A stretch of 63,642 nucleotides of DNA, from the NCBI GenBank assembly GCA_001603005.1, contig LVAJ01000024.1, forward strand, positions 1 through 63,642, written 5' to 3'. The position numbers were made by a program, and so were the translations under genes. Position 1 is the stretch's first letter. Every line of letters begins with the position of its first letter. The notes beneath the pieces were generated by a model, which saw only the letters and a program-made list of their open reading frames with translations, did no database searches and had not been told where the DNA came from. Below, piece by piece: positions 27,523-36,362 of the stretch. Source of the stretch: Clostridiales bacterium Firm_04 (GTDB taxonomy: Bacteria; Bacillota; Clostridia; Oscillospirales; Ruminococcaceae).

Positions 27523-27729
27523 ATGAGAGCTGTTGCGGAAAAGGAAATGCGCCGCATCGAAGGCGGTGCGCATTCGCATTCGTGGAGACAGTATTCCCAC
27601 ACCACGAAGTCCGAAACATACTGGGACTGGAACAAATTCCGCTGGATGCCGCGTGTTCTGCATACGATCAAGTATCTTTGCTCCGGTTGTTCCAAGAGAA
27701 AAACAACGACCTATTACACATACGGCTGA
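27523..27729 (+). CDS. Small double-glycine leader peptide (bacteriocin or pheromone precursor)
   Basis: 68 residues with an excellent ribosome site (AAGGAGGTG, 27509-27517). The N-terminus MRAVAEKEMRRIEGG fits the leader consensus for C39-peptidase exporters: Gly-Gly at -2/-1, Ile at -4, Met at -7, Glu at -8, Val at -12. Cleavage after Gly15 would release a 53-residue peptide that is strongly cationic (about nine Lys/Arg against two acidic), rich in Trp/Tyr/His (segment YWDWNKFRWMPR), with one CSGC motif (Cys53, Cys56) and a TTTYYTYG tail. The exporter gene follows after a hairpin; the two-component operon is divergent. I know no matching family. It could be a signal, a class II-like bacteriocin, or both. 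No modification enzyme genes are adjacent. Confidence 0.78.
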   Translation: MRAVAEKEMRRIEGGAHSHSWRQYSHTTKSETYWDWNKFRWMPRVLHTIKYLCSGCSKRKTTTYYTYG

Positions 27730-27745
27730 TCACAGCGCGAAACGG

Positions 27746-27776
27746 AAAAGGCTGCAAGAATGGTTTGCAGCCTTTT
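27746..27776 (+). terminator. Attenuator-like terminator between peptide and exporter genes
   Basis: A perfect 12-bp stem AAAAGGCTGCAA/TTGCAGCCTTTT with a 7-nt loop ends in a T-run, 17 nt after the peptide stop. Partial read-through would give more peptide mRNA than exporter mRNA. Confidence 0.8.
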
Positions 27777-27791
27777 TTGAAAGGATTCATC

Positions 27792-30077
27792 ATGAAAATA
27801 GTCTATCAGCACGATCAGCGGGACTGCGGCGCGGCATGTCTTGCAATGATCGCGGCTTATCACGGATGCAGGATCCCGCTTTCACAGTGCAGAAAGCTCA
27901 CCAAAACAGACCGGCTCGGCACGAACCTCTACGGGCTGACCGAAGCCGGCAATGCACTCGGCTTTGAAAGCACATCGCTTTCCGGCGACAGGGACGAGCT
28001 TCTCTCCGGAATTGCAAACGGCGAGATCCGGTTTCCGTTCATTGCACATATTGTCAGCGAAAATCAATTGCTGCATTTCATTGTCGTTTTCGGATACAAA
28101 AAAGGAAAATTCCTGACCGGAGATCCGGAAACCGGCAGGCATCGCATAACAGAAGCGGATTTTTTCTCCCGCTGGACCGGATACATCGTGACATTTGAAA
28201 AAACGCCTGCATTTCAGGAAGGCAGACGCGGAGAGAATGCGTTTCTGCGCTTTTTCCGGCTGCTGAAAGGACAGGGCGGCAAGCTCGCAGCAGTGCTGGT
28301 CATGTCGCTGATCGTTTCTCTGATCGGTTTTACGGGCGCTTTCATTTTCCAGATCTCGATTGATCATTTTATGGAAACGCAGACGATTTCAGAGCATCTG
28401 CTGTCGCATGCCGATGATGCAGAATCAGAGGAAACCGAGATCATCGAATTGCCGGAAGAACCGGATCATTCGGATATGCATACGCTCCTTGACAAATTTC
28501 TTCTGAAAGCAGAGCAAATCGGCAGGCACGATTTTCACCTGATCTTCGGCACATTTGCAGTGCTCTATCTGCTGTCAGCCGTCATCCAGTTTGTACGCGG
28601 CAGGATGATCATTTCCATCAGCAGAACGCTGGACCTTCGGATCATGATCCCGTTTTACGATCACATTGTCGATATGCCCGTTCAGGATCTTGCAACGCGG
28701 CGAACCGGTGAATACATGTCGCGGTTCTCGGACGGCGACACGATCCGGACAGCCATTTCAACGGCTGCCGTCACGCTGATGCTGGATACCGTCATGACAA
28801 TTGTCGGCGGCGCGCTGCTGTACATGGAAAACGGCAGGCTCTTTTTTCTGTCGTTTGTCATGGTGATCCTGTATCTGATCGTTGTGCTGGTGTTCCGCCG
28901 CGCGATTCTGCGCACCAACCGGCAGGTCATGGAAGATGACGCGCAGATGCAGGCGTATCTCAAAGAGAGCCTTGACGGACTGGAGACCGTGAAGGCTGCC
29001 TGCGCAAACCGGAGCGTCAAGGACACAGCAATGACGAAATTCCGGAAATATCTTGATTCCGTCGTGAACAGCAGCACGGTCGCGCTGACGCAGGACACCT
29101 GCCTGAATGCGGTCGAACTGCTCGGCAGCATTGTCATTCTCTGGACAGGATTTGTCATGGTGCAGAACCGGATCATCACCGTCGGAGCGCTGATCACCTT
29201 CTATGTACTGATGGAATATTTTACCGGCCCGATCAAGAACCTGATCGCGCTGCAGCCGACGATCCAGACTGCCTTTGTCGCAGCCGACCGCCTGAATGAC
29301 ATTCTTGACATCGAAACGGAAGCTGTTTCAGAGAAAACAGAGGAACGTGCGCAGGCTGAAAAATGGGAGCTGGAGCATGTCGATTTCCGTTACGGAAACA
29401 GTGAACTCTGCCTGCACGATGTCTCGCTCCGGATCCGGAAGGGCGAAAAGATCGCAATTGTCGGCGAAAGCGGCAGCGGAAAAACAACCGCGGCAAAGCT
29501 GTTTCTGCGCTTTTATGCGCCGGAAAAAGGCCGTGTCCTGATCGGCAGCAGCAGCGCAGAGGACTGCGGGCTCAATGCATTGCGCAGCAGCATTGCCTAT
29601 GTCAGTCAGGAGACATTTTTCTTTTCGGATACGGTCAGGGCAAATCTGCGATTGGGTGCAGAACATGCAGCCGATGCGGAAATCCGGGAAGCATGCAGGC
29701 TTTGCTGCGCGGATGATATGATCGAAAAGCTGCCGCTCGGATATGATACGCCGCTGGAAGAAAACGGCGCGAACCTCTCCGGCGGTGAAAAGCAGCGGCT
29801 CTCGATCGCAAGAGCACTGCTGCAAAAGCCGGATCTGCTGATTCTGGATGAAGCAACCGGAAATCTGGATACCGTCACGGAAAAAAGCATCATTGATACG
29901 GTTTCGCAGCTCAGCGACCGCGGGATCGCATGCCTGATGATCGCACACCGTCTGAATACGGTGCGCATCTGCGACAGGATCTATGTGATGAAAAACGGTG
30001 AGATCGCAGAAAGCGGCACATTTGACGAGCTGATGCAGAAAAACGGCGAATTGAAACGCCTCTGGAATCTCATGTAA
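27792..30077 (+). CDS. Peptidase-containing ABC transporter (C39 bacteriocin/pheromone exporter)
   Basis: 761 residues from the ATG at 27792 (GAAAGGA upstream). The C39 peptidase domain (about 1-135) has DQRDCGAACLAM with Cys12, LLHFIVVFGY with the catalytic His, and GDPETG with Asp, so it can remove GG leaders while exporting. The ABC transmembrane domain (about 160-460) contains, after its first span, an unusual acidic stretch of about 55 residues (ESEETEIIELPEEPDHSD). The nucleotide-binding domain (about 500-755) shows Walker A GESGSGKTTAA, signature LSGGEKQRLSIARAL and Walker B LLILDEATGNLD. It works as a homodimer in the membrane. The natural substrate is the adjacent 68-residue precursor. 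All key residues are intact. Confidence 0.95.
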   Translation: MKIVYQHDQRDCGAACLAMIAAYHGCRIPLSQCRKLTKTDRLGTNLYGLTEAGNALGFESTSLSGDRDELLSGIANGEIRFPFIAHIVSENQLLHFIVVFGYKKGKFLTGDPETGRHRITEADFFSRWTGYIVTFEKTPAFQEGRRGENAFLRFFRLLKGQGGKLAAVLVMSLIVSLIGFTGAFIFQISIDHFMETQTISEHLLSHADDAESEETEIIELPEEPDHSDMHTLLDKFLLKAEQIGRHDFHLIFGTFAVLYLLSAVIQFVRGRMIISISRTLDLRIMIPFYDHIVDMPVQDLATRRTGEYMSRFSDGDTIRTAISTAAVTLMLDTVMTIVGGALLYMENGRLFFLSFVMVILYLIVVLVFRRAILRTNRQVMEDDAQMQAYLKESLDGLETVKAACANRSVKDTAMTKFRKYLDSVVNSSTVALTQDTCLNAVELLGSIVILWTGFVMVQNRIITVGALITFYVLMEYFTGPIKNLIALQPTIQTAFVAADRLNDILDIETEAVSEKTEERAQAEKWELEHVDFRYGNSELCLHDVSLRIRKGEKIAIVGESGSGKTTAAKLFLRFYAPEKGRVLIGSSSAEDCGLNALRSSIAYVSQETFFFSDTVRANLRLGAEHAADAEIREACRLCCADDMIEKLPLGYDTPLEENGANLSGGEKQRLSIARALLQKPDLLILDEATGNLDTVTEKSIIDTVSQLSDRGIACLMIAHRLNTVRICDRIYVMKNGEIAESGTFDELMQKNGELKRLWNLM

Positions 30078-30081
30078 ACAA

Positions 30082-30121
30082 CTGCCCCGAAGCATCTGAA
30101 TTGCGCTTCGGGGCGGTTTTT
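30082..30121 (+). terminator. Terminator of the peptide/exporter operon
   Basis: Stem CTGCCCCGAAGC/GCTTCGGGGCGG (30082-30116) followed by TTTTTG. Nearly the same hairpin occurs at 36485-36519. Confidence 0.85.
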
Positions 30122-30253
30122 GTATGCATAAAGAATACAGAAAATATGCAGAAAGAATGTCCGATTGGGCACGGTTTGACAGGAAGTCCTTTCCAGATCG
30201 TCATGCGGATAAGGATATATTTTTAACATATCCTCTGAAATTGCCACAATACA

Positions 30254-30282
30254 TTGCAATCTGCGCAAGATTATGGTATAAT
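30254..30282 (+). promoter_or_regulatory. SigA promoter of the LRR gene at 30334
   Basis: -35 TTGCAA (30254-30259), 17-bp spacer, -10 TATAAT (30277-30282). Upstream is an inverted repeat AGGATAT/ATATCCT (30212-30234) that could be an operator. Confidence 0.75.
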
Positions 30283-30333
30283 AGAAAAGCCGGCTGTCTG
30301 TATGCCGGCGTGAATGAAAAAGGAGGTATATTT

Positions 30334-32703
30334 ATGCGATTATCCAAACTATGCACAGCGGTGCTTTCAGCAGCAGCTTTCTGCGCTGTCATACCGCTGA
30401 TGCAGGCACAGGCAGCTGACAGTGAGGAGCATCAGTTTGAGGCTTACACCTACACGTTTTATGACACCGGTTATGAAAACGAAATGGACAACACGGTTTC
30501 AATTGACAAGATTGACTTCAATAAGCTGAGCGGAGATACGCTGACCATTCCGGAACGGATCAAAGGTTACCGCGTCAAGCAGCTGAACGCCAATCTGCTG
30601 AAAGGATCGAATTACAAAAAGATCGTCCTTCCGGACTGCATCAGCTGGATCGGGTATCAATGCTTTCAGGACTGCACCAATCTGGAAGAGGTTGAAATAT
30701 TCCATTCCGACGCGCGTCCGGATACGAACGACGGTCATTCTTTGATCAGCTTCAACGGTTATGCCTTTGACGGCTGCACCAATCTGAAAAAGGTCACTTT
30801 TTCAGACCGCACCGGTTCCTTTGCGTATGATGTGTTCAAGGACTGCACATCGCTGGAGACGATCGAGCTTCCGGAAAATCTGGAGGAAATCGGAAGTGAA
30901 TTGTTCCTCGGCTGTACATCGCTCAAGGAGATCACAATTCCGGACGGCGTGCGAAAGATTCACAGCGAAGCGTTTTACGGCTGCTCATCCCTGAAAGAGG
31001 TAGATGTCCCGGCAAGCGTGAAGGAGATTGAAAACAGCGTATTCGCAAAATGCGATGCACTGGAAAAGGTCACAATCCGCAACAAAGGCTGCATGATCAA
31101 AGATCCGGATGATTCCCGCGACTTCGACACGATCTGCAAGCCGACTGCGGTTTACGGCAAGAAAAAATCCACTGCGGAATACTACGCCAAACAGCATGAT
31201 CTGACCTTTATCCCGCTGGATAATGAAGAATTTGCTCCCGAAGATTATCTGACTTTTGAACATAGCGAGTATGAGGATGTTTACAGTGTCAGCGGTTTTG
31301 TCGAGGACAAGCTGCCGGCGATGATCGAGATCCCTGCGACATATAACGGCAAGCCGGTTGTCAGCGTCGGCCGGCAGGCTTTCAGCGGATGTAATACGAT
31401 TCGCTCGGTCGAAGTGAGTGAAGGAATCAAGTCAATCGGATATGCCGCGTTTTACGATAGCCCTGTAATGGAGGTCAAACTCCCTGATTCTCTGAATAGG
31501 ATTGACGAATCTGCGTTCTGCTACTGCAGCTATCTCCGGAAGATCAATCTGCCGGAAGGAATGACCTGTTTGTTCGATGAAACATTCAGGGGCTGCGCTA
31601 AGCTCACGGAACTGACGGTTCCGCGCTCTGTTGAGCGTATTAAGGATCACTGTTTCTATTATTGTGACAAGCTCATGCTGACAGTTCTGAACCCGTATTG
31701 CTCGTTTGACGATGTCGATTCGATTTGTACACTTGTCAACAGCATCACTGCGGCAGAGGACTCCGGCGCACACGCCTATGCAGTCAAGTATAACATAGAA
31801 TTTATATCGAACGGCGACGGTACGCCTGCGGTTTATCGGGCGCAGTCTGTCGGGTATTACAATCGCATTGAATCCATGATCTATGCGGATATTCCCGGTA
31901 CACTGCTTGCTGATCCGGATGCATACTGTGAACTGAAAATCGGCGGCAAGACCTATACACAGCCGATCTCGCTAAGCCGTCAGTATATTGAAGGCTCGCA
32001 GTTATCCGGCAGCATCAGTGAACTGCACCGCTACATCGGTATTCCGATTGATCCCGCCGACGCGATGAAAGACGGCACGTTCCGCTTAGTCCGCGGTGAC
32101 GGAACCGCTGTGAAATCCCTGACCGTGAAAGGCACCGATGTGACGAAAGCCGGTCTGAACATCAAAGTGTATGATTATTTTGACAAAGTCATGGCAGAAG
32201 CGGAATCGAATGAGAGTACGTATCGCTTGGCAAAGACGGCGAAGGATTTCTGTGCGGCAACCGCGCTGTATTTCGATCCGGATGCGGGCTATACCGTCAG
32301 TGATGATGTAAAGAATCTGGATCAGAATGTCTATAATAAAATTAAACTGAACGTCAGCGGCACAAAGCCGGAGAATCTGGATCTTCAGTTCTCGACAATA
32401 TTCCAGATTAATCCGTTTATGCGCGTGTATATCAAGTTCTCGGATAACAGCTATGATTCCCATACCTACAAAAAAGGCACATCCAGACAGAGCGAAACGG
32501 AGCTGATGCAGAACAGCAAGGGAGAATACTATCTGGACTCTGAGACTAACGGCCGTTCCAACATCAGCACGCAGTATAACTTTGTGATTGATTCGTACAA
32601 GGTCGGGATTCCGCCGCTTTACTACGCAAAGCTGCTGGCCGCGACCGGCGACGAAAGAAAAGTCACACTCGCCAATGCGATGTATCTTTATGAGAAGGCA
32701 TGA
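30334..32703 (+). CDS. Secreted BspA-like leucine-rich repeat protein
   Basis: 789 residues from the ATG at 30334, preceded by AAAAGGAGG; the longer ORF to 30124 has no such site or signal peptide. Signal peptide about 1-28. LRR_5/BspA repeats occupy about 60-310 and 345-480, e.g. LETIELPENLEEIGSELFLG and LKEITIPDGVRKIHSEAF, each with the pattern of a strand, hydrophobic Leu/Ile and a Cys-containing turn (F.(D/G)C.). The C-terminal 300 residues are not recognised. There is no dockerin and no sortase signal. It is followed closely by a 35-residue peptide gene and a lipoprotein gene, probably one operon. Such proteins often bind host or bacterial surfaces; role here is inferred. Confidence 0.85.
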   Translation: MRLSKLCTAVLSAAAFCAVIPLMQAQAADSEEHQFEAYTYTFYDTGYENEMDNTVSIDKIDFNKLSGDTLTIPERIKGYRVKQLNANLLKGSNYKKIVLPDCISWIGYQCFQDCTNLEEVEIFHSDARPDTNDGHSLISFNGYAFDGCTNLKKVTFSDRTGSFAYDVFKDCTSLETIELPENLEEIGSELFLGCTSLKEITIPDGVRKIHSEAFYGCSSLKEVDVPASVKEIENSVFAKCDALEKVTIRNKGCMIKDPDDSRDFDTICKPTAVYGKKKSTAEYYAKQHDLTFIPLDNEEFAPEDYLTFEHSEYEDVYSVSGFVEDKLPAMIEIPATYNGKPVVSVGRQAFSGCNTIRSVEVSEGIKSIGYAAFYDSPVMEVKLPDSLNRIDESAFCYCSYLRKINLPEGMTCLFDETFRGCAKLTELTVPRSVERIKDHCFYYCDKLMLTVLNPYCSFDDVDSICTLVNSITAAEDSGAHAYAVKYNIEFISNGDGTPAVYRAQSVGYYNRIESMIYADIPGTLLADPDAYCELKIGGKTYTQPISLSRQYIEGSQLSGSISELHRYIGIPIDPADAMKDGTFRLVRGDGTAVKSLTVKGTDVTKAGLNIKVYDYFDKVMAEAESNESTYRLAKTAKDFCAATALYFDPDAGYTVSDDVKNLDQNVYNKIKLNVSGTKPENLDLQFSTIFQINPFMRVYIKFSDNSYDSHTYKKGTSRQSETELMQNSKGEYYLDSETNGRSNISTQYNFVIDSYKVGIPPLYYAKLLAATGDERKVTLANAMYLYEKA

Positions 32704-32716
32704 TAAGGAGGAGAAC

Positions 32717-32824
32717 ATGAAACAGACTTATGAAGAAGCACAGCTTGAGATCATTGCGTTTTCGGAAGAGGACGTTCTGACCGCAAGCGATAGATATGAA
32801 GGAGAGCGTTTCCCGGTTGAATGA
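32717..32824 (+). CDS. 35-residue acidic peptide of unknown function
   Basis: ATG at 32717 has AAGGAGGAG about 6 nt upstream and follows the LRR stop by 13 nt. The peptide begins MKQTYEEAQLEIIAFSEEDV, continues LTAS and ends GERFPVE. The core pattern Y...(Q/K)(L/M)E-(I/V)I-F--EDV(L/I)T(A/T)S recalls short uncharacterised peptides frequent in Clostridia, some near secreted or modified-peptide genes; that similarity is from memory. It lacks a signal peptide and Cys. It could be a peptide precursor, a small regulator or a chaperone-like partner of a neighbour. Confidence 0.65.
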   Translation: MKQTYEEAQLEIIAFSEEDVLTASDRYEGERFPVE

Positions 32825-32856
32825 CCGGCAGCGCACCGCAAAAGGAGGAACGGATT

Positions 32857-33225
32857 ATGACAGGCAGAGTGTTGCTTTCTGTCAGTATGCTGCTCGCGGC
32901 GGGATGTCTGATGACCGGCTGTACCGATCGGCCTGCACCTGAACCGGATGCATCTTCCGTGCAGACGGAGACAACAGCGCAGAGCACTTCGCCGGAGGCA
33001 GAAACCACGGCTGCCGTTACGGATACGACCGCAGCTAAGAAGCAGTCTTCGGATTCCGGAGAACCGGCGGAGTTCCGTTTCACCGTTCCGGAGGCAGATA
33101 TTGTGATAGATCCCGCACAGCCGGATCAACCTAAGCAGCCGGATCAGCCCGCACAGCCGGATGACACCGGCGCAGAACCTGAAAGGCGAATCGAAACCGG
33201 CCCGTGGATCGAGATTGACTACTGA
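32857..33225 (+). CDS. Small putative lipoprotein with PDQP repeats
   Basis: 122 residues from the ATG at 32857 (AAAAGGAGG upstream). The N-terminus MTGRVLLSVSMLLAAGCLMTGC is a lipoprotein-type signal with two candidate lipidation Cys, Cys17 (LAAGC) and Cys22 (LMTGC). The rest is a disordered, Thr/Glu/Ala-rich stalk (about 25-70) and a Pro/Asp-rich stretch QPDQPKQPDQPAQPDD, ending in WIEIDY. No domain recognised. It is the third gene after the LRR protein and the 35-residue peptide. It may be a surface tether or spacer, but nothing shows a partner. Confidence 0.7.
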   Translation: MTGRVLLSVSMLLAAGCLMTGCTDRPAPEPDASSVQTETTAQSTSPEAETTAAVTDTTAAKKQSSDSGEPAEFRFTVPEADIVIDPAQPDQPKQPDQPAQPDDTGAEPERRIETGPWIEIDY

Positions 33226-33234
33226 ATGCAAACA

Positions 33235-33266
33235 GAATCCCCCGTATCTCGCGATACGGGGGATTC
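33235..33266. terminator. Hairpin after the lipoprotein gene
   Basis: Perfect 14-bp stem GAATCCCCCGTATC/GATACGGGGGATTC with a 4-nt loop. No long T-run follows. Confidence 0.6.
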
Positions 33267-33355
33267 TCGCGTGTATATGCGGGCAAGCAGCCCTTTTTGC
33301 ACGGCACAGTTTACCGGAGTTACTGCATAAACTATGCTGAAATTGCCGGAAATGT

Positions 33356-36241
33356 TCAGTGTGCCTGCGCTTTCTGTGCGAGCATGGCGCGCTTCATCAT
33401 GGTCAGGTCGGCAGCGTCAATGACCTGATCCTGATTCATGTCAGCAGCCTGCCATTCCGTCAGCGCGGCATCCGGTTTGCCGAAGATCCAGCTATTGAGG
33501 AGCGCGGTGTCTTCGACGGTGATTTTGCCGTCGCCGTCAGGATCGCCGGAAGCAGGTGCAGGATGAATTTCCGCTCCCTTGATCGTAAATTCCAGCCTGA
33601 TCTCGCCGGTATAGCACATAAGACCGGTGATGACAGCGGTCGCCGTCCCGCATTCTGTATTATTTTCATAGGTCACGGAATAGTCCTCGCCGCTTTTCAG
33701 AGCCCTGCCCTTTGCAGTTGTGAGGGTGATCTCCGGCTCGACTGCTTCGCCGGTGTATGCAGCAATGCCGCTTTCGGCGAGCGCTTCATCTGCAAATGCC
33801 GCCGTATACGGTTCGATGCTGATGAGCGGGATCTTATATGTTTCGTTCGTGCTGTTGCCGTAATTCCGATGCTGCGCGTGGAAATTGTACGCAATGGAAT
33901 CCAGATGCAGACCGTCCTCTGTGAACTGATACATGCCGCGCGTATAGAAAGAACCTTCCGGCATCTGGAAACCCTGTTTGTCAAAGATCCGGACGGTCGG
34001 CGTGAGGGCGCTCACCAGATCGGTTTCCGGCGCTTCGGGATCCAGCGTGCTTGGTCTGAATATCACAATGCAATCCTGAAGCTGCTGCGGATTGATCGTG
34101 AAAGGCAGGATCATGGTGCCGCTGATCGCAGTGCTGTCATCCGCAGCCGTCAGCAGCGCATAGGCTGTGCCGGCATTCACATTGTCGATGTACTGCACCG
34201 TGAAATCCTTCCCCTGCTCCAATGCGGTCTGTTCTGCAGATTCCGCATCCGTCAGCAGCAGCGAGACAGCCGGTTCATGCGCCGCGTGGTCGTATTCAAA
34301 GGTGTCCGTTTCCAATTCTGCTTTTGCAGTTTCGCCGTTCAGCACAGTGAACGGTGCGATAATCTTTTTGTACGTATGCCCGCAGTCCGTGCAGTGGAAT
34401 GTGAACCAGCCTTCCTGTTCGCCGTCCGGCAGCACGGTTTCCGTAAGCTCGTAATGATGCGCTGCACGGAATGTGTATTCCTTGAAAAGCGCAGGATTTT
34501 CGCGCAGCCAGCATTTTATGGTGAATGAAATCTGTGCTTCGTCAAAGTCACTGACGGTATACATTTTCGTTTCCGGATCATACCGGACATATTCGCTGCC
34601 GTCTGTGATCTCTGCATGGAATTTTTCATCCTGATACACATATTCGTCCGGATAAACGCGCACGCGATCGAACATGAACAAATCCTTCGCTTCCAGCACG
34701 GTGCTTTCCGGATGAAATGCAGAGGCGGAATAGCCGGCAGAATCCGAATAATGTTCGATCAGAAACACATTCATGACAAACGATGTCGGCGCGATGCTCC
34801 GGATCCGGTCTCCGCATTTCGTGCAGACCTCATAGACATAGCCTTCTTCATCCGGTTCGCCTTCGGCCTGATAGTCGTGACCGGAAACGCTGAGGACGGT
34901 TTCCGTCTGCTCCGGATGCTCCGTATCAATCGAATAGAACGAAACATCGGCATCATCCCATGTATACCAGTACACCTTATTATTGCAGAATACCGGCTCG
35001 CAATCCGAGAGTGTGCCGTCCATTGTGTACTGTTCCCCGACGACATTGCCGGCGCCGTCGAGAAATTCGTAGCAGATCTGCCTGCCGTGCTGCCACATCA
35101 GCAGGAACCGGTCTTCACCTGCCGGCACGAGGAACGGCGTTCCGGGGGAACCTTCTTCCTGTGTATAATCCGTGATCGGAATTTTGATGACGGCTTCATT
35201 CTGCAGATCATCCTTCGGAACAGCCGAGATCATGATGTTCCGCACGGAGTTTTTGCCGTATGGGGCTTGTCCGGTCACGATATCATACCAGAGCGACTGG
35301 TCGATCGTACTGTATGCGGTCAGATAATGCGTGCTGCTCTGTTCAAATCCGCCGATGAATACGCCGGTATAGTTCATGATGGACATGTTCTGTGTGTCCA
35401 CATCGCCGAGCGCGCCGTATGACGCCATGTTGACGATCTCCATGTCATAATACGAGGTGAAGGTTCCGGTTGTCAGATCACTTGCATACTTTGCAAGCAT
35501 GACGCAGCGCGGGAAGAAATCGCCGTGATCCAGCGTGACGACATTGTTTCCGTCCAGCAGAACAAACTGATTGAAGGAATGGCTCGCATAGCCGGAGCTG
35601 AGTGTCATCCGGCTTCGTTCTTCCGTGATCTCCATGCTTTCCGTATCGACTTCCAGCGTATAATTCGTCTGGTGTCCGGATGCGATCCTGCGGCTGGTAT
35701 GCACGATCAGAAATCTGCCGTCATCTGCGCAGCGCACGGTACCGGCGCGGAATGCTTGAACGATATCGTCTCCTTCTGTCTGGACATGGCCGACAAGCTC
35801 CCAGTCGGCGTTGTATTTTGCAATGTCGATCATCGGCTTGTGTTCATCGAGCGAATCCTGCTCGTCGCCGGTCACGAGGTAATAGTATCCGTCCCTGCCG
35901 GCATGGAATCCGCCGTATTCGGGAAGCTGCTGCCCGATGACCTTGCGCCAGATCCGCTGAAAGTCCGGCGTATAGCGCTCCGCGACGACGATGCTTTCTG
36001 TGCCTGTCCACACAAGCTGCAAGCGCAGCCAGTTTCCGTCTTCCAGCGGCACAAGATGCGATCCGGTTTTCCGTGCATAATAGCTCCCGTAATCATGCAG
36101 ATGGAGATTGCTGCCTTCGTCACTGATGCAGATGACGTTTTCCTGCGGTGTCTGTTCATCGGCGCTCGCCTGCTGCATCGGCATGGTGCAGGTGACCGCA
36201 AGCAAGAGCGATGCGGCTGCGGCTGCAAGCAATTTTTTCAT
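33356..36241 (-). CDS. Large secreted dockerin protein of unknown function
   Basis: 961 residues from the ATG at 36241, chosen because the signal peptide MKKLLAAAAASLLLAVTC starts there and a GGGGGAAG site precedes it. Residues about 30-460 form a region with repeated aromatic/Gly strands that looks like a beta-propeller-type fold (TGSHLVPLEDGNWLRLQLVW, GTRF-like blocks), but I cannot name it. About 470-660 contains two CxxC knuckles, YEVCTKCGDRI and FHCTDCGHTYKK. Two Big/MBG-like beta domains with EPAVSLLLTD and EPEITLTTAKGRALKSGEDY follow. The dockerin (about 893-961) has GDPDGDGKITVEDTALLNSW and DMNQDQVIDAADLTMMKR. It is monocistronic, with five 20-bp direct repeats upstream of its promoter. 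Confidence 0.75.
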   Translation of the reverse strand: MKKLLAAAAASLLLAVTCTMPMQQASADEQTPQENVICISDEGSNLHLHDYGSYYARKTGSHLVPLEDGNWLRLQLVWTGTESIVVAERYTPDFQRIWRKVIGQQLPEYGGFHAGRDGYYYLVTGDEQDSLDEHKPMIDIAKYNADWELVGHVQTEGDDIVQAFRAGTVRCADDGRFLIVHTSRRIASGHQTNYTLEVDTESMEITEERSRMTLSSGYASHSFNQFVLLDGNNVVTLDHGDFFPRCVMLAKYASDLTTGTFTSYYDMEIVNMASYGALGDVDTQNMSIMNYTGVFIGGFEQSSTHYLTAYSTIDQSLWYDIVTGQAPYGKNSVRNIMISAVPKDDLQNEAVIKIPITDYTQEEGSPGTPFLVPAGEDRFLLMWQHGRQICYEFLDGAGNVVGEQYTMDGTLSDCEPVFCNNKVYWYTWDDADVSFYSIDTEHPEQTETVLSVSGHDYQAEGEPDEEGYVYEVCTKCGDRIRSIAPTSFVMNVFLIEHYSDSAGYSASAFHPESTVLEAKDLFMFDRVRVYPDEYVYQDEKFHAEITDGSEYVRYDPETKMYTVSDFDEAQISFTIKCWLRENPALFKEYTFRAAHHYELTETVLPDGEQEGWFTFHCTDCGHTYKKIIAPFTVLNGETAKAELETDTFEYDHAAHEPAVSLLLTDAESAEQTALEQGKDFTVQYIDNVNAGTAYALLTAADDSTAISGTMILPFTINPQQLQDCIVIFRPSTLDPEAPETDLVSALTPTVRIFDKQGFQMPEGSFYTRGMYQFTEDGLHLDSIAYNFHAQHRNYGNSTNETYKIPLISIEPYTAAFADEALAESGIAAYTGEAVEPEITLTTAKGRALKSGEDYSVTYENNTECGTATAVITGLMCYTGEIRLEFTIKGAEIHPAPASGDPDGDGKITVEDTALLNSWIFGKPDAALTEWQAADMNQDQVIDAADLTMMKRAMLAQKAQAH

Positions 36242-36326
36242 GTTGATGCTTCCCCCTTTGGTACAAATATGTGAAAACGGCTGATTTGAAAAAATATTGC
36301 CAAAGAGCAATATTTATATAATATAT

Positions 36327-36355
36327 AATATAGCATATGCAAAAGGAACAGTCAA
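36327..36355 (-). promoter_or_regulatory. SigA promoter of the gene ending at 33356
   Basis: Minus strand: -35 TTGACT (36350-36355), 17-bp spacer, -10 TATATT (36327-36332). Confidence 0.8.
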
Positions 36356-36362
36356 GGAAATC

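Noticed and set aside
27523..27729. Lanthipeptide or other heavily modified peptide precursor
   Set aside because: Only two Cys and no cyclase, dehydratase or radical SAM gene is adjacent; a plain GG-leader peptide fits better.
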